The translations under genes and the position numbers were made by a program. From Paralvinella palmiformis (lineage: Eukaryota; Annelida; Polychaeta; Terebellida; Alvinellidae): 64,000 bases of DNA. Below the pieces are notes generated by a model, which was given only the letters and a program-made list of their open reading frames with translations, was not told the DNA's origin and ran no database searches. Positions 34,646 through 44,975 of this stretch are shown here, piece by piece (position 1 is the first letter of the stretch; each line of letters opens with the position of its first letter). Location of the stretch: the NCBI GenBank assembly GCA_025642065.1, contig JAODUP010000148.1, forward strand, positions 633,001 to 697,000. Reading direction: 5' to 3'.

Positions 34646-37600
34646 GCTTAATTTCCCGCCAAAAACGCTTTAACAGTTATTTTAAATGTGTTCCTTATAC
34701 TTACCGATGAAAAGGTATTCTTTTTGTATTACTTTTACTCTCGCGGCTTATGCAACCAACGACACAACAAGAATTCACCATGTTTATAAATCCGATTATG
34801 GAGTCTGCGTTCCTCTTTTCGACGACCGGAAGTTGGGACCTGTTTGCCATCATATCGGCGGCCGTGTTCGGTCTAGTTTTCTTTCAGGTCAATGGACATA
34901 ACGTATTGGCTCGGAACTATTTTATTGACCTTTTATATAGTACATTAACGTATTGGCTCGTGACTATTTTATTAACCCTTTTATATCGTACATTAACGTA
35001 TTGGCTCGGAACTATTTTATCGACCCTTTTATATAGTACATTAACGTATTGGCTCGTGACTATTTTATTAACCCTTTTATAGAGTACATTAACGTATTGA
35101 CTCGGAACTATTTTATTGACCTTCTATATAGTTCATTAACGCATTGGCTCGTGACTATTTTATTGACCCTTTTATATAGAGTACCATAACGTATTGGCTC
35201 GTGACTATTTTATTTACCCTTTTATATAGAATACCATAACGTATTGGCTCGTGACTATTTTATTGACCCTTTTATATAGAGTACCATAACGTATTGGCTT
35301 GGTTCTTATTCCAGTGTGGTACGTGGTACTAAACTGGCCATTGATATCTTTATATGATATGATCTGGTTTGAACATTTTACGTCTGTCATATCGGTTGTG
35401 TTTATGTTTCTTTAAAAACAAAACAGGAATTAATGGCACAGTTAAAGATTGAATATTAAATACATTCCGTTCGTAAAGAACGAAAAGATGAACGACGATT
35501 ATTGTTACGGACGTTTATAGTCTCGTCAATTTATGGAACTTAATTTTGGATTGGAATTAAGAATAAACGGTAGATTAAACAATCTGTGTAGTTCATCGGC
35601 AAGTCGAAACTGCATAAAATTATATTTAGATGGTTACAAAGAGTTGGGAATAAAGACACGAAATTCTCCCAAATGGCTATAATTATTAACAATTTGCGAC
35701 ATACAAAGGTCTGTGTGTGTGTGTTTGTGCTTATGCGTGCGCGCGTGTGCGCGCGCGTTTATTTAGAAATATCTTTTCCTTCAACCGGCCGATTGGAAAT
35801 CGATATGCTCGCCGACCAGCCGAAGCCCAAAGTTCTACCCACCTGCGGGACCACTGTCCAGCCGGTTCCGGATCATATAAGTTGATATTCATCAATATCA
35901 GAAGTGTTTCCTTCTGGAGAGCTTCCGTAGACATGAAGAAGTAACCCGTTTGCTCGTTACCCTCGGCATCGATCTAGCGGAAGATACCAAACACGGATAG
36001 ATATCGGCTTACTAAAGACGAAATATAAATAAAATAACAGAACGAAGCGCCCCCTAAACTTGGACGCCAGATACATAATCGATGCGCTTCAATGATACTT
36101 TAATAATGACCAGCCTTTTCAATAGCGGCCGACCTCCGACGCTATACGTCGTCTATGTTATGGTCGGATACTTCGATTTTGGCGAAAAAGTGGCCTATAG
36201 AATGGACCAAATACACCATTTTTCAACTTTTTCAAGTGGCCACTACTGTGTCAGTATGACTAGCACTACCCCACGGCCCGCCCTACCCCCCCCCCCACCC
36301 CTCCTCGCATCCATGCCTCCCTCCAACAACGCCGCGGTGTTTTTACAGACCACCACAGGTGAGCCGCTGCCTACTTTTCGTGAGGGGTCGTCTACTGAAT
36401 TCCCTACCGAAAAGGCTGATTACATTCTTCAAGTCGGTTGATATACAAAATATCAATAGCGGACAATCACTCCGACTTCGTATACAAGAAGCACACAATG
36501 GATATTATTAAAAGATTACAATTACACCGCTTCCATTGGCTCACAAACAATCATCAACCATATCACGATTAATCCAGTTGGAAAACTTACAGGGATAGTC
36601 GTTTTGCTCATACCGTGTTGTAGAAGTAACATATAGATATGCTCATTAACTACCTGTAACGACATTTGCATTTTTGTTTAAACGACGCCAAACACGTGCA
36701 ACAACAACAACAACAACAACAAAAAGAAAAGGCAAAGATACGGCTATCTATAGCGATCCAGAGATGTTAGGCGAACGTAGGAAGCACAATATTACAATCG
36801 CGTTTTCTGGATCCATATTATATGTATGAGGCGGTTATTAATGATTGATGAATGGATCTAACCTTACACAAAGCTTCATACCGTTGCAGGTTATATTCAT
36901 CGTCATCTTTCTTCATGGCGTATTTAAACCTTAGATCACCATTAATCGTCCTCAGTTGACCGTCTATAAAAAGGATTTTGTGGATATACCTCAGCTTCGA
37001 GATGCTTTTAATACTAAACCAACTGTTACGTGTTGCCCGAATGAAATCGTATACGCACGCACGCACGCACGCATGCACGCACGAACGCACGCACGAACGA
37101 ACGGGCACACACATAATACACATGGGTATTTACACAGATACACGTAGGCACGTGCACGCGCGCATATACATACATACACACATACATACATACACACATA
37201 CATACATACATACATACATACATACATACATACATGCATACATACATAAATACATATATATATACATATATACATACATGCATACATACATACATACATA
37301 CATATATACATACATACATACATACATACATACATACATACATACATACATACATACGTACATACATAAATACATACATATACATATATACATACATGCA
37401 TACATATATATACGTACCATCATTGAAATAAAGCCCAAACTCTTCTAGTGTATCAGGGAAGTCCAGTTTTTTTCTATGTTTATCTTCTAACAAAAACGAA
37501 CAAGATTTGAACGTTACTAAAGTGGAACGTTTTAAGGTAAGATATATGAATGCTGCTATTTGAGAATGATAGGCAGGCCAGACCATGACAATCATGAACA

Positions 37601-40343
37601 TCACGCTGTACGTTACTGAGTCTATATGACGAAGTCTATGCCATTCCTATTAAATGTAAAATTATGATTTGGAGATCACATACCCTTAATGGACTATAAA
37701 TAAATCCAAATATAGCTGGTATAACTTCTAAACCGAGATCGTAGTTTGAAATTCAGCAGCATGGTGACGCCAGGGGTAATTGAATCGGTCTATTGTTGGA
37801 TGTTTCATACCTGGATATCAATAATCACTTTCTAGTCAGATATCAAGAGGGGCAAGGGGGGTTGGATAACGGCTTATTGGTTTCGTATTGCACTCTAATC
37901 GCGTGATCTTTACTCCGTGTTTAATTTCTTTGGATATCAAAACAAATTTATAGCATTTTAGACACTTCCTACAGTTTAGTCAATGTTGTTCAATTGCGAA
38001 CTTATTTTACAGATAAGTTGTTTTGTCGAGATTTATTTTAGCAATTTTGTAAATATTGCAAATTTTCGAAGAAAATAATAATAATAATAATAATATCATC
38101 ATCACAAACTTCTAGTACAGGGGTTAGGCAAACTCATAGTCCAGGTACAATGCAAAGTTCATCAACAAATGATCAGATGGAGTGGAAACTTAGGCAGGAT
38201 AAGGTGAATTTTCAAATGGTGGAGGAAATAAACTATGCTATTTGATTACAGTGAGTGAATTCCAAAGAGGAGGGACAGCAACTGAAAAAGCACTAGTCCC
38301 AGTATGAGTTTTAACCCTGGGAACAGACAAAAAATGAAAACCAGATGAACGGAGCTCTCTGCGCTTCTGTGCTAAAGAAAACATGGAAAATAGATACGAC
38401 GGTTCTCCGCAAGAAAGAGATTCATAGGCAATGGTACAGAGTTTGAAAGTGATGCGATATTGAACAGAGAGCCAGTGAAGAGATTTCAGAAGTGGGACAT
38501 AATGGGAAAACCGTGGAGACTGTGTGACAACCATTGCTAAGCAGTTCTGAACACACTGAGGTTTTAGAATATCCTTAGATGCGATGCTATAAAGAAGAGG
38601 GATGCAGTAATCAAGCCTACTAGTAATGAGTGCTGTAGTAATGGTTTTGGCGACTGAAATTGAATTATAGCGACGAATACGGCCAAGGTCACGAATATGG
38701 TAGAAGCAGCAGCGACATGTCAGAGTAATATGTTTTCCGAAATTAAAATCGCTTTCAAATGTAACACCAAGATTACGTACAGTGTCTGATGGTGTAATGC
38801 TATGATTAAGGATGGACGTTGGAAAGAAACGATTAAGTTTGATGCGTTGTCTGGATGTACCTTTTGTAATGAAATATGCTTTATCTGCATTGAGCCCAAG
38901 TCAATTGTTTTTCATCCTGCCAGAGATAGCACTGCGACAGTGACCAAGTTGTTTAAGGGAAGATCAGTGTCTGCTGTAGATAAAGATGTGTATACTTGGA
39001 TAGCATCTGCATATAGATGAAAATCTAGTTGGTGGCTGTGAATAAGAGAGCTAAGTTGTATACAGCAGCGGTCCAAGAACAGAGCCTTGGGGGATGCCGC
39101 AAAACTAGGGAACTGCCTTTGAAACACTGTTTATTATTTTTATTGATTGAAACCTATTTATTAAGAATGAGCGGATCCAGGTAACTGCTGTGCATGATAT
39201 GGCATACCAATCAGAGAGGCTCTCTAGAATAACAGAATAATCACTGGTGTCAAAAATTGCTGATAAATCTAATGGTGTTAGAGCTGTTAGCATTCCTGCG
39301 TCTATAATTATAGATGTGTCGTTTTGAACATTCAGTAGACAGGTTTCTGTAGAGTTAAATTGTTTGTAAGCAGACTGAAAAACATTAGACGAATGATTAC
39401 AGTCTAAGTGAATGTTCAAAGGACTGGATACGATGTTTCTAATACTTTAGACATGAAAGATAGTTTATAAATAGGTATATAGCTGTTTAAGTCATTGGCT
39501 GTTAAAGACGGTTTCTGAAGAATAGGAAGCATTTGATGTGTGCGACATATAATTGAATAATATGCCGAAAGAAATGATGCTTAAACACCATAACTATCAA
39601 CAAATAACCGGCTTATATACAGAGAGTGTACCGAAGCGACAAGAACCGATCCGCTAACAAAGACAATATATAAAAGCAGACACCACGAACCAATGAACCT
39701 TCCATGAATATTTTCGAAATGTGATATAATTCAATTCCAACCCTTTGTTCGATAAATAAATACAAACATCATCAATTCGGGAGAAACGCGCATCATTGCA
39801 TCATGACCAACTGTATCAAATGCAATGGATGGAAGGGTCCACAAGAAGGACAGGTGCTTGATCGATCATCGATGATGAAGATGATTGGTGTTTTACCGCT
39901 ACTCTCGTGCACATGGCAGGCTAAATGGGCAGAGCTACCTCCAAAGGCAATGAAGCAAAGTCAAAGATGAAACGACCTTCAGATATTGCCACGCCGAGAT
40001 TCGAACGCGGGTGGTAGCGATCTGTGGTCCAACACCCCACCGCTAGACCATCGAAATAATAATACGTTATGACCAACTGTGTCAAGTGCAATGGTTGGGT
40101 CCATAAGAACTAGAAGTGCTTGATCAATCGAAATAATAATATACTTCTTAACCAAATCCAAACTAATTTAGGTAATTTCTATAACTTTATCTGCAGATGG
40201 TCATGATTTGAAAGATCAATTACTTGGGCGTAAACGGTTTTTCCTATATCTTAATATTTGGATTACTTACTAGGAGTAGGAGTACTCTCACTTTCCGGTT
40301 CCGGACTGACAGATTCTATTGTGGTTGTTTCGGCCTCCGCCAT
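31321..40343 (-). CDS. ARB2A-like: Gene B: Arb2-domain protein (FAM172A/ARB2A-like), 10 exons
   Basis: Joined minus-strand exons: 40271-40343, 37418-37486, 36863-36963, 36591-36653, 35843-35973, 33919-34102, 33682-33801, 33072-33179, 32558-32639 and 31321-31475. They total 1086 bp, giving 361 residues plus TAG. All introns are GT-AG and the phases agree. The order of motifs follows FAM172A: FPDTLEEFGLYFNDDGQLR, then QRYEALCK, VNEHIYMLLLQ, FFMSTEALQKETLLILMN, GQWSRR, FGIVILNPN, EHALYVWDHFIAQS, AVVAYDSGG, IAAIAFIDSD and HEWTP. FAM172A/ARB2A is reported as a nuclear/ER protein linking chromatin, AGO2 and splicing; function here is inferred by homology. The lysine-rich linker before YVWDHF in vertebrate FAM172A is absent. 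A basic C-terminal cluster (KTGRRKRPK) could be a nuclear signal. Confidence 0.9.
31764..31896. repeat. (GATA)n and (CATA)n microsatellites
   Basis: (AGAT)n at about 31767-31793 and (CATA)n at 31864-31890, in intron 9 of gene B. Confidence 0.85.
32059..32512. repeat. Polypurine (GA)n-rich tract, ~450 bp
   Basis: Nearly uninterrupted purine strand made of GA runs with AAAAT and AATGAGAG interruptions, in intron 9 of gene B next to exon 9. On the transcribed (minus) sense it is a long CT-rich polypyrimidine tract. Confidence 0.95.
32558..32639 (-). CDS. Gene B exon 9 (Arb2 domain)
   Basis: 82 bp. Acceptor tttccgtatag, donor CGCAG|gtgagcat in phase 1. It encodes HSVTWIKSSKRLDSRLPHLA, then DTKCRSAG. 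It lies only ~50 bp from a 450-bp polypurine tract. Confidence 0.9.
32779..32832 (-). mobile_element. SINE family B fragment
   Basis: 'gttttgctgcaacctttcca...caaggtaggctaaatgg' corresponds to the 3' tail of the family B SINE in minus orientation. The head is missing. Confidence 0.6.
33072..33179 (-). CDS. Gene B exon 8 (Arb2 domain)
   Basis: 108 bp. Acceptor tcccccatcag, donor GAG|gtaagtaa. It encodes VDKREDFGSRIAAIAFIDSD, then SSQQAKNLIAE. Confidence 0.92.
33295..33530 (-). mobile_element. SINE family B copy with a second tRNA-like head
   Basis: The body ('gggccgagcgacctccaacggtaatgaggcgaag') and a first head (gatttgaactcgg) are followed by a second tRNA-like segment ('gagtttgaaccgaggtacc...gccaccgattaggccacgg'). 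It lies in intron 7 of gene B. It is either a nested pair or a dimeric head. Confidence 0.65.
33682..33801 (-). CDS. Gene B exon 7 (nucleophile-elbow region)
   Basis: 120 bp. Acceptor ctcttcccaccag, donor ATG|gtgagtta. It encodes GSESAIEHALYVWDHFIAQS, then MVRQIAVVAYDSGGVVVTQM. The elbow reads AYDSGG where an AHSYGG-type motif is expected. A serine is present one residue later than expected. Confidence 0.93.
33919..34102 (-). CDS. Gene B exon 6 (Arb2 domain)
   Basis: 184 bp. Acceptor caaaag (weak pyrimidine tract), donor ACGC|gtaagtaa. It encodes NMDCFINMCLDNIDRLTIYT, then FAQKHDFGIVILNPNLNTVH. The first ~15 residues are an insertion relative to gene A exon 6, and the weak acceptor leaves the exact 5' edge less certain. 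Confidence 0.82.
34148..34180. repeat. (GT)n-(G)n tract
   Basis: GT dinucleotides followed by a G homopolymer, in intron 5 of gene B upstream of exon 6. Confidence 0.9.
34900..35305. repeat. 47-50 bp minisatellite
   Basis: Eight tandem units beginning AACGTATTGGCTCG(G/T)(A/G)ACT and ending in TATATAG...ACATT or ACCAT, plus a partial ninth. Two alternating variants (CGGAAC and CGTGAC) occur in the first five units; the last three are 50 bp long. A single diverged unit lies at 34261-34301. The array is in intron 5 of gene B. Confidence 0.92.
35843..35973 (-). CDS. Gene B exon 5 (Arb2 domain)
   Basis: 131 bp. Acceptor cttccgctag, donor CGCAG|gtgggtag. It encodes IDAEGNEQTGYFFMSTEALQ, then KETLLILMNINLY and AGQWSRR. 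It is homologous to gene A exon 5, with the same donor phase. Confidence 0.92.
36591..36653 (-). CDS. Gene B exon 4 (Arb2 domain)
   Basis: 63 bp, phase 0-0. Acceptor tcgttacag, donor CCCT|gtaagttt. It encodes VVNEHIYMLLLQHGMSKTTI, matching the helix before the IPVDA strand in FAM172A. There is no counterpart in gene A. Confidence 0.88.
36863..36963 (-). CDS. Gene B exon 3 (Arb2 domain)
   Basis: 101 bp. Acceptor cctttttatag, donor TAAG|gttagatc. It encodes DGQLRTINGDLRFKYAMKKD, then NLQRYEALCK, closely matching the 'DGQLR ... F.F ... QKRYEALG' block of FAM172A. Confidence 0.92.
37050..37417. repeat. (CATA)n / (CACG)n compound microsatellite
   Basis: (CGCA)n at 37053-37084, then mostly CATA units with CATG and TATA interruptions from ~37165 to 37411. 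The array runs into the exon 2 donor of gene B at 37410-37417. Confidence 0.92.
37418..37486 (-). CDS. Gene B exon 2 (Arb2 N-terminus)
   Basis: 69 bp. Acceptor cgtttttgttag, donor GATG|gtacgtat. It encodes DKHRKKLDFPDTLEEFGLYF, the entry to the Arb2 domain. The donor GTACGTAT sits at the very edge of the (TATA/CATA)n tract. Confidence 0.9.
38070..39530 (-). pseudogene. LINE ORF2 fragment, family 1 (5'-truncated)
   Basis: Minus-strand frames recover reverse-transcriptase blocks ALTPLDLSAIFDTSDYSVIL, then FHLYADAIQVYTS (YADD-like box with the second Asp changed). They continue into the C-terminal tail LLKSLHWLSVQYRITFKLC, SVPRVKTHTGTSAFSVAV and PLWNSL. The 3' UTR continues to about 38080 and abuts (AAT)n. 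Several frameshifts are present. It lies in intron 1 of gene B, in the same orientation as the gene. Confidence 0.85.
39865..40058 (-). mobile_element. SINE family B copy
   Basis: Complete-looking minus-oriented copy. It has the head with 'gttcgaatctcggcgtggc', a box-A-like 'tagcggtgggg' region and a tail ending in tcatcttcatcatc. It is flanked by a duplicated phrase ('tgaccaactgt(a/g)tcaa(a/g)tgcaatgg') at ~39805 and ~40070, a candidate long target-site or tandem duplication. Confidence 0.8.
40271..40343 (-). CDS. Gene B exon 1 (start codon)
   Basis: 73 bp, beginning ATGGCGGAGG in a good initiation context (AAAACATGG) and encoding MAEAETTTIESVSPEPESES. Donor CCTA|gtaagtaa in phase 1. An upstream ATG nine bases earlier (ATGAAAACATGG) opens an 11-codon frame that overlaps the start, a possible small uORF. 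Confidence 0.8.
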
Positions 40344-40956
40344 GTTTTCATAAAACTAATAATATGTTCTGTCTGAAATATAAAAAAGTTGAAAACATAT
40401 ACTGTCTATATGGCATACTATTAGATAAATTGTACCACGATTAAACATATAGTAAAGTTTTAAAATGTGTAGGTTTTGGATAAGCATGTTTCTGGATGTA
40501 TAGATTTATGTATGTGTCTGCCTTACCACTTTATCCCCATGCCATTAGCATCTATAGTGTCGAAATGTTATTATGTTTAGGTTAACTTTGAGTCACAGCA
40601 AATTACAGCTGAATGTAAACTGTGGTGTCAAAGTATTTATCTCATATATATGTTAACCTACTATTGAACCACGTGCATATGTTTTAACTGCGAGCTATGG
40701 TACTGTTTGCTTCTGCTTACCTGTGGGCGTGACATATTTGTCCCGTACGAAAAGCGGATTATCTGTGTCCCACAGGCTGATTAGTAGCCAAAACATATAT
40801 AGGTCTACGTATGTATAGATGTGTATGTTTTTGGCACGCTTAAATTCAACTAGGTATGGATTTAATTATGTATAGATTAATGGAGGTATAGGTTTTAAAG
40901 GATGTATATATGTTTTGTTGTTCTAAGCCAGTGTCATCATACATATGAATCCTAAA

Positions 40957-41005
40957 ACACACACACGCGGGCGCAAGCACACACACACAGAGAGAGAGAG
41001 AGAGG

Positions 41006-41052
<47 letters not shown>

Positions 41053-41068
41053 CATACAGACAGACAGA

Positions 41069-41109
<41 letters not shown>

Positions 41110-41127
41110 ACACAAACAAACACAAAC
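40957..41127. repeat. (CA)n-(GA)n-(GACA)n-(CA)n compound microsatellite
   Basis: A succession of CA, GA and GACA (about nine units) and again CA tracts, upstream of gene B. Confidence 0.92.
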
Positions 41128-41179
41128 ACACATATAGACATAGAGGTATGTGATTAGACTCGCTATCAGCTGAGCTATG

Positions 41180-41370
41180 GGGTATTTTATAGGCACCGAA
41201 AACCTAAATTTCCTCATGTTTTATGTTTACTCAATGCACTCAAACGTACTGGCGACACGAAGAGAAACGTGAAATACTCTTCAGACATAGCTAGGGTGGG
41301 ATTTGAACTCGATTGTTTGATGTTTGTGGCCATCCACGTTACAAGATAAGCCACGAATGCGCCTAAATAA
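41180..41370 (-). mobile_element. tRNA-derived SINE-like sequence, diverged
   Basis: Read on the minus strand, 'gcgcattcgtggcttatcttgtaacgtgg' looks like a box-A region and 'gagttcaaatccca' like box B, followed by a non-tRNA body. It is too diverged to assign to family A or B. Confidence 0.4.
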
Positions 41371-43800
41371 TGTATCGTATACAGTGAGCCTCATAACAGT
41401 TATTTGATGCGAAAATTCCGTTACCATCAAAAATATTTGAATCTATAAACAAGAAGGAAAACGGTTTTTTAACACCAAATTGACCAATCCCTTGATATCA
41501 GGTCAGCTAAGCCATTTTGTTGCCTTTATTTTAGGCAATAAAACCTACGAATTCTAACTTTCCTGTACAAACAGTTCAGCCAATTCCCAAATATAGATGA
41601 AAGAATTCCCCGTAAAATATGAAACATAAAAAGTATAACAATATTTTTAAAAACTGAAAAATATTTTTTAAAATAGAAATCCACCACGTTTTGGGCAGTA
41701 ATTCACTCACCAATGCTGATTGATCAGTAAAATGGCCAGTTATCCGTTATGTTTAATTCTGATTGATCTGTGTAGTTTTTTAATATGATGGGTGCCTGTC
41801 ATTAGATCTATTTCGCGTTCAATTATTTAAATATACGACCATATCACTCCAGCGCTGAATGCTGCTAGTAGCGAAGGAAGGGCGTCCAATCAGGGGGTTT
41901 TCTTTATGACATCACCGGGGATCTCTTTCAAGGGGATTCTCCAATCGTATAGCGTCATCACTGACGTCATAATAATGAGATCATTGTATTTTCCGATTCC
42001 CCTCCTGCGAAGCAACCGGCAAATATTCGGTGATGGATTTTACTTTATGTACGAAGGTTAATAAACTGAAGTATACGGATATGTCATATCCGGTAAAATT
42101 TGCCTTATTGTGACGTGTATGTGTGAAAGAATACAATTTAGGTATAATAATAATAATAATAAGTAATTTTACGCAGCTTAGCTGCCTCAAATGAGGGAGA
42201 CGCATATGGTCTGTAGTTTATTACTTCACCACGGGGAATAATTCTAATTAAATTTAGAATTTACAATATATGCATGGACGTAACTATACTATTGTGTGGA
42301 GCGAGCCAATTTTTTTTTTGAAAGATACAAAACCCTCGATTCTAGCCATTTCCTGGCATCTTTTTCCTAATTCAGTTATCATAACTTTTTATGAATTAAT
42401 TTTCGTATTTTCTACTTTCCCATGCAAGAGGGAGTATTTCGGAATCCGAGTACGCAAGAAATGCACTAAACTAACATCAGAAGAATTAAACCCAGTTGAA
42501 TTGATGTCTCTGGCCACACTTCAGGATAATTCTATCCGATCCTGGGCCCAGCTATATTGTTGAGTGAACCAAAAACAGTGCCATTTTCTTTTCACTTTCT
42601 TCGCTTTGGGGCCTTATGAGCCTCTTTGATGGTGCTATAAGAGGCTAATAAGCCCATAAATCGTATCAGAGAAATAAACTATTGACTGTCACTTTCTGCG
42701 ATGACGGAGACCACGTGATGCAAAAACATTCAATTAAATGGGCCACTGCAGCGCAAAAGAATATCAGTGACTTGAGACGATTTTTGTATCGTTAGACATA
42801 TCTTTAAGACGTTTTAATGTGTGTCTAAAAATACAAAACTGTCTCACTCACAGAATATATATATATAGACCGGCTTTCTTTTGCCTTGTGGTATTCAACT
42901 GGCTACATATTGAAATTAACGAAACAAATGACTGATAACTACTCTACGTTTTGTAATCAACCAATTTATTAGTTTTTATATAAGCGTGTTCGTGTACAGG
43001 GCGGGGATAAATGTTAAAATTGAGAGTTCGAAACAGATATTTTTTTCTGTAATTGTACGAGGAATTAAGATTTGAACCTGTCTTAGTTGTCCATAACAAA
43101 TATTCTAATTTTAAGGTGGACAGCGGCATCATATCGTCTTAGAATATTTTCCAATTCGCAGCCATGTTTCTGTGAGAACGGGGCATTGCTAAATAATTCA
43201 GAAACATTTCAGGAAAGGATCCAGGGGATGGGTAAGGGATCCGTCCTCCTTTAGGAACAAAAACCCCTTTTTGTCAACTTGCAAAATTCAGAGGGGGGGG
43301 GGGGAATTCGAGTTCGGGCCCCCTTTTAGCGACAGCTTGTATAGCGTAAACGCCATCGAAATTTTGAACTTAAAAATAAATTGGACTAGATTCTCGTAAA
43401 AAATATAAGCCAAGCTCTATTTAAGTAAAAACGGAACAAAGAACATAAGATACCGAGATTCCTCTAAAGTTTTGTAACTTTAAAGTTATGTTTACCATAT
43501 CCTGAATTTCTTTTCAACGAACCCGTCTTCAGACAATTATTAGAGACATGACTTGGGTGCTATCGTGACGCTAAATGACAATATACATTGCAACAGGTCA
43601 ATAATCGGGCTAAGATTGAAACGTGTGAAAAGGATGCTGTACGTCTTAAATCATCGGGTGTTCGATAAGCCTGTTCGATGTCTGATGTCTTTAAAGTCAG
43701 TTATGTCTTTCATCGCAACGATGTCGGCAGACTTCAAACGGTAACCGTAGGTATTAAAGGAATTCATTCGGCGCATATCGTTTCTATCGGAAGAGAGATT
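41370..43800. other. No recognised gene
   Basis: AT-rich sequence. The open frame 42270-42563 (plus) resembles no family with confidence; one 16-bp phrase in it (atgcaagagggagta) also occurs in the aldo-keto reductase pseudogene at 60655. G-homopolymer at 43294-43304. Confidence 0.45.
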
Positions 43801-43850
43801 TATATTTCATATTTTTTGAATAAAATCTTTCCACTCACCATGTGACCCAA

Positions 43851-44472
43851 TTACTGCACACTGGAACGCAGTGGCTGACACTTTGACTCGTTCAGTCGCG
43901 CATTGTCTTCTTGGAGTCGAGCTAATACAGTTTTGAGAGAACGTAGGCGATCCTCTTCATTTTCATCAATTACCAGGATATCACCGATGAAGCACACGAC
44001 AATGACAATGCTATTTAATATTTTATCCACAGTTGATCGGAAAATTGCTGGTGCGGTCTTCACTCCAATTGCGAGTGGCCTGATTATATACAGTCCATTG
44101 TGCGCTGTTAGAGTAAGGCGTGGTGCCGAATCCTCACTTATATGCTTCACTCAAATCAAGCAACGAGAACACAGTAGGGTTTTTACCCCCTATGTGCCAT
44201 TTTTGGCAAACAAATCTGGCGTTGTAGGCAATGGATACTTGTTATCTTCAATAGCTGAATTTAAGTGTTTATAATCTCCACAGATTCTCACTGACATTTC
44301 ACCAGTTTTTTCATTTTTGGAACGTTCACGGTAGGACTAGCCCATTCGCTAGCTTCCACAGGATAAATAATTCCACTGGACGCAAGATGAACTGATTCAT
44401 CTTCGACAGCTGCGCGGTCATACACGTGGTTTCGTTTACTGCTACAGGCGTGTTCAGAACTACTTAGCAAGG
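43851..44472 (-). pseudogene. Second gypsy element: reverse transcriptase fragment
   Basis: Minus-strand frames give ASSGIIYPVEASEWASPTVN, then RPLAIGVKTAPAIFRSTVDK, FIGDILVID (catalytic YIDD altered to FIGD) and KTVLARLQEDNARLNESKC. These are standard K02A2.6-like gypsy RT blocks, with shifts and a lost catalytic Asp. The sequence is in the correct order downstream of the gag fragment at 45469-46029. Confidence 0.85.
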
Positions 44473-44489
44473 GTTGTCACGCGGTCTCT

Positions 44490-44975
44490 TCGGTTTTCCA
44501 ATTCTGTCCCACTTCTGAAATTCCTGTTCAATCTCGCATCATTTTCAAACTCTGCACTATTGACTATCAAACTCTTTCTTCTGGAGAACCTTCATATCTA
44601 ATTTTCCATGCTTTCTTTAGCACCTAAGCCCAGAGAACGCCGTTCATCTGGTTATTCACTTCTTGTCTGTTTCCAGGGTCAAAACTCATGCTGGGACTCG
44701 TGCTTTTTCAGTTGCTGTCCCTACTCTTTGAAATTCACTCTCTGAACATATTTCGTCATCAAATAGCATAGTTTTTTTCAGTCACCATTTGAAAACTAAC
44801 CTTTTCAGACTCCCTTATCCTTCCTAAGTTTCCTCGCCATCTGATCATTGTTGATGAACTTTGCATCATACCCGGACTATGAGTTTGTCCAACCCCTCCA
44901 CTAGGTGCGCCACTGAGCTTGATTTTATTCGAGGATATTGGTGTTTGTAATTATTATTAATTATTATTATTATGA
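44490..44975 (+). mobile_element. LINE family 1 3' end inserted in the second gypsy element
   Basis: Same C-terminal tail and 3' UTR as at 12228 and 38070: 'gggtcaaaactcatgctgggactcgtgctttttcagttgctgtc' and 'ccaacccctccactagg', ending in a (TTA)n tail. It sits opposite in strand to the flanking gypsy fragments, between RT and gag. Confidence 0.8.

Noticed and set aside
34750..35082. 110-codon frame with 16-residue repeats, seemingly a membrane protein
   Set aside because: Its second half is just the 47-50 bp minisatellite translated; it lies antisense within intron 5 of gene B and has no recognised homologue.
36991..37604. Long Tyr/Met/Cys/Val repeat frames
   Set aside because: Translations of (CATA)n. 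Only the segment 37418-37486, in one frame, is a genuine exon of gene B.
38802..39020. Plus-strand 72-codon frame
   Set aside because: Shadow of the minus-strand LINE reverse transcriptase.
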